Shown here one piece after another: positions 1 to 11,248 of a stretch of DNA of 64,000 nucleotides. The position numbers were made by a program, and so were the translations under genes. The stretch's first letter is position 1, and the number at the start of each line of letters is the position of its first letter. The stretch is taken from NCBI GenBank assembly GCA_032164295.1, contig JAJHTX010000004.1, positions 2,170,001-2,234,000 of the forward strand, in the 5' to 3' direction. Under the pieces are notes generated by a model. The model worked only from the letters and a program-made list of their open reading frames with translations. It was not told where the DNA came from and searched no databases. This DNA is from Inonotus obliquus. Taxonomy: Eukaryota > Basidiomycota > Agaricomycetes > Hymenochaetales > Hymenochaetaceae.

Positions 1-254
1 AATGCCTGGAACCACGTCATACGTCACGTCATCGTTGTCTGCTATAGGGGACGCAAATGGGCGGAAAAGAGGAGGCAGAGTCTCAGTCCGTCCAGGACAG
101 TGGGATTGCCACGAGACGCGTCGAAAGATTCCAGAGAGGGGTCGCATCCACCCGAAGAACCGATAAGAGCGCATGCCGTTACGAAATGAACAGAAAGAAA
201 GGAGAACCAAAACTGGAAGGAAAGAAAACGACAGTATAACGAGATGATACTGAC

Positions 255-445
255 CGCTTCTCGAGGTTGCCTTGTCCGAGACGATAGAAGCCGAAAGCAC
301 ATATGCCGAACACGCCAACAACAATAGCGGCGCTTGAAGGTCCGCGAAAAGGAAGATTACGTTTGTACTTGATGCTTTCAAAGCCGCCCGGAGGGGGCAT
401 ATCCCTGTAGAACGCGAACAATGAGTAGTCAGACGAAAGAGGCAT
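255..445 (-). CDS. NDUFA13: NDUFA13/GRIM-19 complex I subunit, 5' exon (partial)
   Basis: This exon encodes the N-terminus of the GRIM-19 (B16.6) accessory subunit of mitochondrial NADH:ubiquinone oxidoreductase, a single-pass inner-membrane protein. The diagnostic family signature is directly readable: DMPPPGGFESIKYKRNLPFR, followed by a hydrophobic segment (AAIVVGVFGICAFGFYRLGQ) and NLEKR, where the family continues into a charged helix. The start at 445 gives a 20-residue lead before the signature, slightly longer than usual. A good donor (GTCAGT) begins at 254, immediately after the NLEKR codons. No recognisable continuation (the usual charged helix followed by a leucine-rich stretch) could be read in positions 1-253 in any frame. 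The remaining exons are therefore either left of the window or lost. Identification of the exon is secure; the integrity of the gene is not. Confidence 0.8.
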
Positions 446-982
446 GTTGTATGGTTGCTGTCAACGCACTGTCTGTAAGGGAGCGACACTGTAGAAAAAC
501 CACTGTCAGAACATCGAGTACGATGGTGAAGTTGAAGATTCAATCTTACTGTTGTGTTTATTGTCGCTGTTAGCGCTGGAGGACGATAGGGAGGAGAGCG
601 TTGGTGATGACTGTGTGACGACACGTGAGAAAGCGATGTGACATTACCTGAAATGGGAATAAATGATGCCGGGGGAAGATGCCGGAAGGGGTGATTGGCA
701 AAGTGAACAGGACAGACGGGAAGCCTGTTGCAGCACGAAAAAAAAGAAGCGCTCGTTCATTCGTTTATTTGGACACTCGATTGGCTAATCACGGCTGGGC
801 TACATCGCTAGGTACACACGCTCAAACAATCGTCCTCCTTTCCATCCACCACCATCCTTCCCTTGCCATCCTTTCAACCAACCAGCATTTGTTTTCTTCT
901 TTATCAAGTCCTGCGATTGGTTGTACTGGTGCCTGAACAAAATCCGACAAACAAGAATACGTAAAAAATATCATTGTAAATC
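446..982. promoter_or_regulatory. Divergent intergenic region, NDUFA13 / INO80-F gene
   Basis: This 537-bp spacer separates two genes transcribed away from each other, so it must hold both promoters and 5' leaders. It contains a short A-run near 740 and pyrimidine-rich DNA from about 835 to 905. I saw no convincing TATA box or coding sequence. Confidence 0.4.
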
Positions 983-2894
983 ATGTCCCGACAAACATCG
1001 CCTGGTCTTGCCTCAGCCCAACAGAACAGTTATTACCGTGATGCACATGGTATTCCTATTGAAAAAAACACGCCGCAGCTCAAGATCGTCTATCGTGCGG
1101 GTGAGCAACACTCTCAGGGCGCATCAGCTCCGCACCCAATTGCCACGTCATCCTCGTCGGGTGGCCGCACAAGGAGCAAAGCATACCAGAGTGGCATCGC
1201 CGCAGGTGCGGAGGACGTCAAGTATGCAGCGAAGTATAGAGATCTAAAGCAAAAAGTAAAGGACATCGAAGCAGTACGTCATCATATCTCATCTCTTCTC
1301 AAAACATATACAAATACCATACAGGACAACGATAGACTGGTATTCAAAGTACTTCAGGCGAAAAGAAACATACAACGTGCAAAACTCGAACGAGCGTCAG
1401 TTCTCGTCTATACTTCGTCTCGATCTCCTGCTGATTTACCTTTTCCCACCCAATCACGTTCCTTCTCACAGAATTTTGTATGAGCGTCTCGGTGCACTTC
1501 CAGCTTCCCCTCCTCAAGCAAATGCGCCTCTGCCTCCTCAGCATGTAGTGCAGCAACAAGTTCCTCCAGGTGGCCCGGGATCGCGCCATCCAGATGCTCA
1601 GCCGTACGGGCAGTCAGGCCGTCACCAGCGTGTGTCTGGCCCTCCTGCTTCTCACCACCATCATAGACACCACCAACAGCCAATTCAGCCCGCTCCTCCG
1701 CATGTTTCTCCGCCCCAGCATCATCCGCAAGCTCACCACCCGCACCCTCCACCGCGCGATGCGGCACATCCAGGTCAGCTCCCGATTACGCATGCGCAAC
1801 AAGTCACTACAATCCAAACGCCCGAAGGCCCGTTAGTAGTTGTTGCAGGACCCGATGGACTCCCTGTTACTACCGCAGATGGGCATTTCATTCCCGCACG
1901 AGAGATTCATCATCCCCCTCCGGCATCAGCAAGTCACACGAGAAAGCGTGGCGGAAGAGTTAGCAAAGATGTTCGCGAAGCGCGAGAAAGGGAGGCACGT
2001 GAGATGCGTGAAAGAGAGGAAATGGAGAGAAAGCAAGCGGTGTTTACAAACGTAGGTGCCAGCGGCGCGCACCCTCCCCCTCCAGGTGATTATAACCGTC
2101 TTGAAACTAGACGGAGTTCCTCGTACTGACGCGTTCATGCGCAAGGTGCATCTCCTCCGCATTCCGCACAGGGAGTTCCCGTACAGGTTGTGCCAGTATC
2201 TCGCGAGCAGCGTGAACGTGAACGAGAGTGGGAGATTGAACGTGAGATGCGCGAACGCGAGAGGATGCAACGTCGGGACGGTCACGAAGAAGATCGAGAG
2301 CGCGGTGCGCATGCGCATCACCATTCTCATCATCACCACCACCATGCACACAGTCATGGCCATGGCCATCGTCACCATCAGCAGGTTTCAGAGCGTAACG
2401 GCACCCCGCCACCTCCAGATAATGGACCCAACACAGAACCAATTTCTTCACCTCAAGCGCATCGTTCCCACTCTCAAGCATCACATGCGTCTTACAGGTC
2501 TCACCATTCTCATAATCATCACATTCATTCGCATTCGCACTCTGCGAGTCCTCATTCTCCGGGAGGATCTAGTTACCCAACTCGTATGCATAATCATCAA
2601 CGTGTCGGTCCGGGATCATATGTCTTACGAGACCGTGAGCGTGCTGATGCTCCTGCTGAACCTTCTGCGCCAACTCCTGTCCCTGCTACGCCAATTGACG
2701 ACGCGTCTGCCGTTACACCAACCCCTGGTGCATCTGCTTCGAGAGTCCCAACACCACCATACATGCAACGCTCGAGGTCAGAAATCTATAACAGTAACGC
2801 ATCTCCCACTGAAGAAGTCCCTGGTGCGAACTCCGAGTCGATTCACAATGATGACGGTCCGGGTGCGCATAGTGCTTCTGCGGCGTCTCCGTGA
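983..2894 (+). CDS. INO80 complex subunit F-type coiled-coil protein, His/Pro-rich
   Basis: Proposed exons are 983-1273, 1325-1395, 1472-2051 and 2172-2894 (554 aa). The short coiled coil across exons 1-3 (AAKYRDLKQKVKDIE, then DNDRLVFKVLQAKRNIQRAK, LERAILYERLG) resembles the INO80-F/TFPT domain, which tethers a subunit to the INO80 chromatin remodeller. A nuclear chromatin role is inferred from that domain alone. The rest is low complexity: proline-, glutamine- and histidine-rich tracts, an Arg/Glu-rich stretch (EREREWEIEREMRERERMQR) and a His-rich block (about 2313-2380). Exon 4 lies in the same frame as exon 3, but a TGA at 2127-2129 interrupts the direct reading. The 120-bp segment 2052-2171 has a GTAGGT donor and a CACAG acceptor, is phase neutral and would remove the stop. 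Without that intron the product would be 339 aa. The gene is solid; domain assignment and splice 3 are moderate. Confidence 0.68.
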
Positions 2895-5800
2895 ATTAAA
2901 CTTTGCCGTACTTGTCGGTTTTATCTTTTGATGGTCTGTGTTTTCGGTGACTATGTGGATTTTTTTTGATTCTTAGGTACTTGTGTTGTCTCCTATCTAT
3001 GTCGGTTTCTTCATCTATTGTATTCTTCTCCTCCAATGATATACGTACGTACGTCATCAGTTTGATCCCGTATTTCGCTCTGTATATCTCTATTTATCCC
3101 TGTTTGGCTCTCTTTATCCTAAAAAAACACGGCATGAGCATTTCCATATTTACTCGATAGATGTACCACGATCGCGAAAAGAAAAGGATCATCGGTGTCT
3201 TGATGAAGAAATCAAAGTTTCTTCTTTTTCTTCTCAGTGAATGTCGAAGATACGAGCTGTTGATTCTCTCGGCTATGCGGGCTTATGGGAACGATTGCTT
3301 CCGGAATTATCGGTTAGGTTTGCTATACGGTAGTATGCGTACATATGCTGAGAGTCTGGGAGGATGAGAGGAGACAGCTGTCAGACTTGGATACGAGGGG
3401 TTGGGTACAGCCTCTGCTTCGAAAGGGAGGAATGTGTGACTGGAAAGCCGAGGATGAGAGAGTGGAAAGTATGAATAGTAGAATTGGGAGTAACGAACAT
3501 CTTGGTGAGTGGTGGGATGTGAATAGACCGTAGTCTTGTTACTCTGATTCACTACTTTATTGGTGTAAGAAGTAATTGGCTAACCATCTTGAAAAGAAAT
3601 AGGAGTCCAATACATTTTCGGTACTACTGAGTAAAGAGAAGTCGGTTGAAGGGAATAGGCGGAGATTTAAACTTACTTGTACATTAACGGACAAATAGAC
3701 AAAAGTATTATCTGTCGGGCTTGTGATTGGTATTTCGGTTTCAGAAAGAAAGTTGACGATGACAAACAGGGAGACTCACAAAGAAAGGGGGGCTCTACGA
3801 GTGGAAGAAGGAGAAGATCGTCTCCTAGACCCGTTTGTGATAACATACCGATGCCCGCTTCATCCCGTTCCGTTCCAACCTGACTTGAGCCTTCATAGTG
3901 ACGAAGTAACGAAGAGGGAGGAAGCAAGAGAATCAGTATACCCCGGCCACCTTACTGTCACCTCCGCCGACGAGCATTCAATTGAAGAACTCGGATGAAC
4001 GGTCAGTATCAGGAAAGAGCTGGAGACTGATTTCCACCGCTACACCGTGACGACCCTGGATTAACAACGTCCAAGTCAAGTAACTGATACCTCGATATCC
4101 TCGAGACGTCATCATCATCGCCTTTTCAATCTGACGGCTCTTCAGATTCGCGCTGTCAGACTGAGAACTGTACCGGATACTCTTTCGGTCTTTGGAAAGG
4201 AAAGGGGGGACTGGTACTTAGCACCGATTCTGTAAGTATCCATATCAGTGCATGTCCAAAAGAACAAGGTCAAAGACAGGGCTAAGGGAGGTGACTGCGG
4301 CGCAGAGACAGTGATTGCGGCGCACTAACAAGGGGATCTCAAGAAGCGACAATGCCACGCTAGTGTTACTATCAGAAGAGCACCAACACTCACGTACTAC
4401 TTCAGTTCCAAGTCTTGAGAAGCTCTTTCAATTGACGGTGGGGCTTATCTCAATTCGCGAGCGATGGAGCAATAGCCCCTTTGTCCCGGACCTTCTCTCC
4501 TCCTTTTCTCGTTCTCTTTCTTCTTGCGTGTTCGCACTGTTGTTGAAGATAGTATCCGAAAAGCCAAGGCTATGCTGGCAGTGGATGATGACATTCACAT
4601 CCGGCTGCAGTTGATCAACTAAAAGACAATGTAAGTTAGAGCCATAGGCTTAAACAGAGCACAGGAGGGATCATCGACAGACCTTTCAGCGTCACGGCGC
4701 CTCCACCACTATGATCTCACTCGCTCCCTTTGGCACAGGAGTGAACACACGCGTGAAATTCTAAAGTAGACGTGAATAACATCGAAAGTCCTCGGTATAC
4801 GGAGTTTGGCTACGGCAAGATCTTAGACGAGATATACTTCCGGATCTTTTTCCTCGATCCTCCCTTCTTCGGTAGATAAATAGTCAACTATTTCACAATA
4901 TCACCGGTGGCATCCAGCCGGGAGCACGGTAAGCAGCGTGAGATATGTGAGTGATACGTGTCTTAATGGAAGGATGGCTGTATGATTACCTGGGCATTTG
5001 ATGTGTGAAGAGTTAAGATACGGTGACCGAGGGTCCCAGTGTCTTCACGTCCATAATCATCATTGAAGAGTTTCCAATACCCGGGATCAAGATCAAAGCG
5101 TTCATCCGTCGTGATAAGTGGATGATCTTAGCGCCGATACTTTTGATGAACTCAACCGAGATGAATACATAGATAAGTCGAGGATCTCGGCTGGCACGAT
5201 ATGAAATACAGATGATGCACGTACGGCCGACGTTCACCGAGAAAGCAGCCTATTTTCCCTTTTTGTTCGGGAGTTACATGGAGGTCAGCATGTTTTCTTC
5301 CGCTCCGACCAATTAGCATGGGAGAATAACGGCGCCCATGACACCTAGATCACCGAATTACTGACTTATACCCGATGAACTGCAGTTAAATCGATCAAAA
5401 CCTCACCTGTGACTAGAATGTAGTGTAAATTTAACCGATCAATCGATTGGAAACAAGCGACACAAGTTCACTGCATCTGAATTTCTTCCATCCTTGTTGC
5501 GTACGCCTATTTTTCCAGTTTTTTTACAACGAGTCAGATCGGTTGGTGTCCATCACTGATGACTCATACTCGCACTGCATCAAATGCACTAAAGCGCCGG
5601 GATCCATAAGGTGGTGATGATGTAAATAATGTGATTGATATTTTGAAATTATTAGCCTTGGTTTTCTTTGGGGAAGCCATATGGACTTACTCCAATGGCG
5701 AGTTCAAACTAGTCACAAAGGCCCTAATGCTTCTTGTGCTTCTTGATAGATGGTCGACTAGCTGGCGAACTCCGCTCCACGAGTGACGCCCTTTCACAGG

Positions 5801-7644
5801 GGATGAAATGAAAACGGTAAGTTGCATGGTCTGATCATCACCGATTCAGAATGAAGCCTTTGCCTTGGTGTCGCAATCCTGAGAGTCAGTCCGACCGGGT
5901 ATGTACAAGCCATTGAACGCTACTGTACCTACCATAGATCCCATGTCGTCCGCTCTGTCTCCAGTTACACACGCAAAAGTGAGCCGGCACCTTCTCTCTT
6001 GGTACCGTCATGCATTCCGTCGGTAGTCCGTTCATCGTGGCAACTCCAGGAAAGTTCCGGTCCTCGGACATAAAATTCTTCCTAATTGCATTGAAATCGA
6101 AGAACGCGAATGCGGCGCCCGAGAACATACTGACAGACCGTTCTTAGTTCTCGAGTTGTTTTCGCCGACACAGGTACCAAAGGTCCCAGGAGTCGACAGC
6201 CGACATCCCACGACCGGAACAGCGCTGTCCGTCCTGACCCAGCATCGGAGGAAAGCCGGAGATGGTCCTATCAATGTTTAAAGTCCGACAGGTGGACATC
6301 TCAGGGCATCCATGTGTCCTTCGCCTCTGACGTTGTAGATTGACCCCGGGCAGGTAGACGAAAAAGGAAGAAGCCGTTGTTGTTGGGCGTATTCACCGAG
6401 TTTAGGCGCTGGGTCTGGGCTTGTTTGACTCCTGAAAGCCACGTAGTTCAAAGTTATTCTAGTGTGCCGTTGCAGTGCCGGAGAAATGGCACCGTGTGGG
6501 TTGCAGCCGCAGGTTTCGATGGTGCACACTACAAACACTGAGCATAGTCAAGTTCGGCATCATGTCTACAGCGCGAGGCTATGCATACCGAATACGGACG
6601 GGTATTCCGTAAGTACCAAGCCGACGAATTTGTCATGGAAAGGTAAGTGAGGTGGAGGAGAACGTCCAAGAGTGTCTCAACCTTGCTGGAGCGCTTATCC
6701 AAGTTTATCCCATATGAATCGCCGCAATTTTATTTGATCCGTCCTGTTCCGCAGCACCACAGTTCACCGTTCACTGAGGATGAGAGTTCAATACATGTTT
6801 CCAACGGGCTGAATTAGAGTACGTTAAGGAGGACTCACGCAAAACTTCCCACCCGGTCTGGAGGTGATTCAAGACCGCTAGCGTCCAGAACTTCCATTCT
6901 ATGGGCAGATAGTCGGATCTTTGCACCCGTTCACCAAGTTATTTTGACTGTAAACCTAATCGGTTGCCGGATTCCTTGATTCTACTAGGAAGTGCACAAA
7001 CAACGTCTACTGGTTCAATTATCGATATCGCAGCACCAGCACAGTGGTTATGAATAGGACCTAGGGGGAAAGTGCGAAGTTGGAATAGAACCTATGAGAG
7101 TGGAGAAATTAAATAGCATCAGCGGGAATCGGCATTATCATCATCGCAGTAAAGCCGTCTCACCTTCATCGCATCTGCTTCGATCGCTGCGGGGTACAGC
7201 TAATGTATATCTCTCCAATTGCGATAGGAGGGATGTTGCATCCTCGTTTTACTGACCCGAATTCGTCGTCCTTGACTTTGTAATGAATGAGGATAGATTT
7301 ACTGAGAATACGATATGCTCAACTATTCCGAGTAGAATAGGGCCGGGTTGTTGAAGTGCCTACACTGACCCCCCGTTGACCTGCAATGAGACTGCACCAC
7401 TGGCCTGATGCTCGTTGGAATTCGCGAGGACGTTCGAATCCCCAGGTTACGATGGAGCATCGATGGAGAATGGATGGAAGTCGAACAAATGTACGATCTA
7501 CCCGCAATCTTCAACTACTATACGCGTGACGTGACAAACCGCGTTGGTCACGGTGACAGCTGTGTCAGCCCGCATCCTTGGACGCGATTCACCCACAGTC
7601 GACTCAAGAACACGGCCACTGAATAATCTTCCGTTTCGCCCCAG
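2895..7644. other. 4.75-kb gap with no supportable gene
   Basis: No chain of exons could be built here on either strand. Open frames are short and look random. A few isolated stretches look exon-like. One is 6572-6642 on the plus strand, between a CTACAG acceptor and a GTAAGTGAG donor, reading REAMHTEYGRVFRKYQADEF. Others are minus-strand peptides near 5935-6128 and 4440-4614. Neighbouring exons that keep the frame could not be found. The region may be a decayed gene or element, non-coding RNA, or a diverged gene I do not recognise. I saw no long terminal or inverted repeats. Confidence 0.35.
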
Positions 7645-9349
7645 ATGGCCGGTGCGGATATTCAGAGTGAACTAAGGGTCGTGTCAGAGCTTTCGGAGTT
7701 GGTGGTCGAGTTGAAGTCCGTTGAGGGAGGCACATTACCAGATGTCAAGGACCTGGATTCCGATAACTTCAAAATGCATGAGTGGGTATACCAGATCTTA
7801 TTGTGATATTACAACAAGCGAGGGAATAATAACTTGGACTTCGTACCTTAGTGTCGCCCGTAGCGAGCTGTTTGCGGAGGTGAATCGAATACGGGCTCTC
7901 AGGAAAGCTAGGACAGCCCTAATCGCGTTGGTACAAGATCTGGAAGGAGTTATTGCACGCCGCCGAACAGCGATTTACGCACTGGCCTGTAACATCGGAC
8001 TAGCAGAGCTTCCGAACGAGATTCTTCTCCACATCTTCAAACAGTTAATGACCTTGGGCGATGACCCTTTCCATTCCGCGATGCTTATCATTCGCGATAT
8101 TTCCCTGGTCTGCAAGCATTTTAGAGAGGTTGTTCTTGCATTCACAGACGTTTGGACCTATATCGACCTCGACATCGCAGACACCGAGCTCCTGGACCTC
8201 CTTGCGTCTCGTAGCAGGCGAAGACCGTTATCCGTGCGCTTCACCTACGCCGACGATATGGAACAGATCATACTTCAAGCCCTTGCACACAAGGACCGTT
8301 GGATGCATCTAATAATAAACTTCCCTTGGTATGAACGGAAACTTCTTAACGATCATCCACCATTGGTCTTCCCCTCTGTCAGGAAGTTAAGTCTCGATGT
8401 TTACCTTTCAAACAGTGAAGACGGTAGTGATGACGTACTTTCCCGTTGGTCGTTCCCATGCGTAGTCGACGTAGAGCTAAAAGAAGGTTTTCCAACCGCG
8501 CGCTTCTTCCACTACGACTCCATGCGAACATGCAAGTACGTTTCGGACATAGGACCCTTCAGTATCGACGGAACGCTTCAAACACGCCTGACGGGGTTTC
8601 TCGGGCCGGCAATCTCGTTACAGACGCTAGAGCTTGACGTATCCATATTCTATCGACCAATAAAACAAGAAGGTCAAGATCCACACATCGAGCTTCCAAA
8701 CCTTACGCGGTTCAGTATCACGAACCAAAACCAAAACTTTGAGAGTAGGACGTTACATATTGAGCCATTATCCACAGATGACATCCTCGTCGTAATTGAA
8801 GCGTTAAGGATGCCTAATCTTCGGAGGGCATCAGTGTCAATAATGGCATTCTTCGAGCCGGATTTCGACCTTGCTACAATGATGGCAGTCGCATTCTTTC
8901 GGTCAAGGAGACTTGATAGCCTTGAAGTAAACTTGCGTTGGATGCTGAAAGATGCCGATGATGTGCTTGGCCACGTCGACCTGCCAATCGATGGACTCAT
9001 ATGTGCCTTCGACTTGCGCGAATTGTCCTTGGATGCGGGAGGGTGTACTATTTCGTTCAAGAACAAACACCAGATAAGCGCAGAGGATCTTCAATCGTTG
9101 CACATATATAACTGCGATAATGATGGAGAAGGCCTATACGATGTACTACAGTGCATGAAGAAGTGGCGTGCTCACCCTAAAGAAATCAAGATCTGCTCCA
9201 AATATGTTGTCGACGAGATGAAGCTCATGACACTCTTTCCGAAAGCAGACGTCGGGGTAACATCGCCACTGACATGTATCCAGACGAACCACCACGCACA
9301 TACTCCCTATTTTCTTGGCTTCTTTGACTCTCCGAGGAGGAACCAATGA
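7645..9349 (+). CDS. F-box domain protein (basidiomycete F-box/LRR-like family)
   Basis: Two exons, 7645-7781 and 7852-9349, encode 544 aa; the 70-bp intron is GTGGGT...TTAG and joins in frame. After a leucine-rich helical N-terminus (residues about 47-90, RSELFAEVNRIRALRKAR) comes a clear F-box core near residue 96 (LAELPNEILLHIFKQL), then SLVCKHFREVVLAF, the second F-box helix. Such proteins bind Skp1 and act as substrate receptors in SCF ubiquitin ligases. The C-terminal ~400 residues have the irregular beta/leucine pattern seen in mushroom F-box proteins and probably form degenerate leucine-rich repeats that choose the substrate. The substrate cannot be inferred. These families are large, fast-evolving and often tandemly expanded, but only one copy is present here. 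The ATG at 7645 was chosen because it lies in frame across the intron. Confidence 0.85.
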
Positions 9350-9469
9350 ACGATGCTGCTCAGCGCTCTCTTCCAGAGCTAATGAGTTTGAATCGATATG
9401 TATAGCAACAACACGGTAAATACATTCCCAGGCGATACGGACAGAAAGCCATCTAACAGATATTGGTAT

Positions 9470-11018
9470 CTAGAAGTCCTTCCAGTCATCCCAGTCATCG
9501 CTCTTCTTGTTGGAGCTGGCTGCTGTCGTAGCCGCTGAAGTACCAGAAGACGAACTGCCGGCTACCGCCGTAGTGCCGCCGGTGGCACCGCTGGAGTCTG
9601 TCTTCGGTTTCTCGTTGGAGAACTCGTCAAAGAAGTTATCGTCACCATCATATCTGTTCCAATCGTCTCCCTCATGAGACGTTGCCAAAGCACCATAACC
9701 TTCGTAGCCTGGACCCACTACCCTGTCTCTCACGTTATCGTATAAACCACCCACCCTGTCCGCGACATCCACACCAAGCTGCTGCCTACTCCACTGATTC
9801 GCAGTAGAGCCCACCGCAGTGACACGTTTCCCGGCCTCGTCTACGACACCCTTGATGCTCGCTTGGAAACTGGGGTCTCGGACACGCTCGATCCCTGGTT
9901 GAATTACATTTTCTGATACTGTACGAGTGGCACCAACTATAGCGGACGAAAAGAACGACCAGCCTTTGCTTAATGCACCTGTCGGATTCTCCTGAAAATC
10001 AGAAAAAGTAGGAACTGCAGCGCTTGAAAGGCCGTATGAAGGATTCTGGGAGCCAGATGAGGAAGAAGAGGTGCTGCCAAATCCTTGATACCGTCCACCT
10101 TGCGAAGGAGGGAGGTCCGCAGGTCGAGATGCATTGATCGAGCCCAGATTGGCAAAATAAGTTTCGTTCGCGGGCTTCTGGGCATCCGCTGAAGGCGAGC
10201 CTCCCGCCGAATTGCTGAAGTTTACACCTCCACCAGAAGGAGAGTTCGTGAACGAAGCTGGTGACGAGGAGTTCTGGCGCAATGACGTGCCAGTCGCGCT
10301 TCGAGCCGAAGCCCGGGATTTGCGAAGACCCTGTGCTGATGAGGGACGTCCAGGAGATGCAGATCCACTCTGTGGTGAAGAGAAGTCTGGTGGAGGGAGA
10401 GACGGTGACCATGGTTTTCCACTTAGTTCGCAAGTCAGCTAAAAATAATGATAATAAGTGAACGTACTTTACACTCATGTAAGTTTTGAAAATTCACCTT
10501 TTCTTTATACTGTGCTGCCGCCCAGCACTGGTATTTGTCCTGTATATTCATGTCGTCCTTGTATCCTCCGGTCTCTGAGGGGCTGTAGGACTTCACGAAA
10601 TCACGGAACGGAGCATTTCCACCGAGCTAATATGCAATGTTTTCAGTGAGGCTATGCAGAATAAAACCAGTAAACTCACTTTCATCCGCCGAATCTGCTC
10701 CTCCTGCCAAGTATCCATCGATACAGAACGAACAAAACTGGTCACTTATTCACTCAATACTCTATCCTCAGAACAATAATTGCCGTACCTTATGTGCACC
10801 CCCAGACCACGATGGACTCCGGCACATTGTAAACACATGAACACCGCATAGCTACATGTCTGTGTTATATTTCGAAAGTTAAGAACACGCCTGAACACAA
10901 CACACCTCAATGAAGCCCATTGAGGATTGGGATTCGAGCAATCAATGCACGTTTTATTCCCAAGGTCTTCTCGTTTGATGAGTTCTTGTAACTCTTTCCT
11001 GGCCAGGATCTGGTCCAT
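9470..11018 (-). CDS. ARF GTPase-activating protein (ArfGAP1/Gcs1 type)
   Basis: Exons on the minus strand are 11018-10906, 10851-10789, 10737-10680, 10626-10498 and 10438-9470 (443 aa). The first ~120 residues are the ArfGAP catalytic domain. A C4 zinc finger is formed by C24, C27, C44 and C47 (CX2CX16CX2C), followed by HRGLGVHISFVRS with the catalytic arginine finger at R52 and SMDTWQEEQIRRMKLGGN. The C-terminal half is Ser/Gly-rich and carries amphipathic stretches (SKGWSFFSSAIVGATRTVSE and similar) comparable to the ALPS-type curvature sensors of ArfGAP1. It ends in an acidic aromatic tail, DDWDDWKDF, a likely coat or adaptor binding motif. The protein stimulates GTP hydrolysis on Arf during COPI and Golgi transport. 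Its start lies 230 bp from the divergent MLH3 start, so the two share a promoter region. Confidence 0.93.
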
Positions 11019-11248
11019 TATTTTATGAGGACGACAAGAGAAAGCGGTGATGTGGAAGACACGCAGGGACACGCATCGCGTTTCATCAAGAACGTAGATC
11101 ACTTCCTTCCTTCCAAATAAAGTCGTGCCGATCGCTTCAAGTTTGTGCAGCTCTTGACATTCAACCTGGATGTACAATTGGTCGTCATGAAATACGGAAT
11201 GCACTTCCCCACGTAGTCCCACCTTACTCTTTCTCTCCCTTTTTGAGA

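Noticed and set aside
2056..2931. A 291-codon plus-strand frame overlapping the INO80-F gene
   Set aside because: The frame runs through His/Arg-rich repeats of the real gene in another phase and yields a composition without any domain.
7425..7455. GTTCGAATCCC resembling a tRNA T-arm
   Set aside because: No matching acceptor stem, D-arm or anticodon arm could be found around it.
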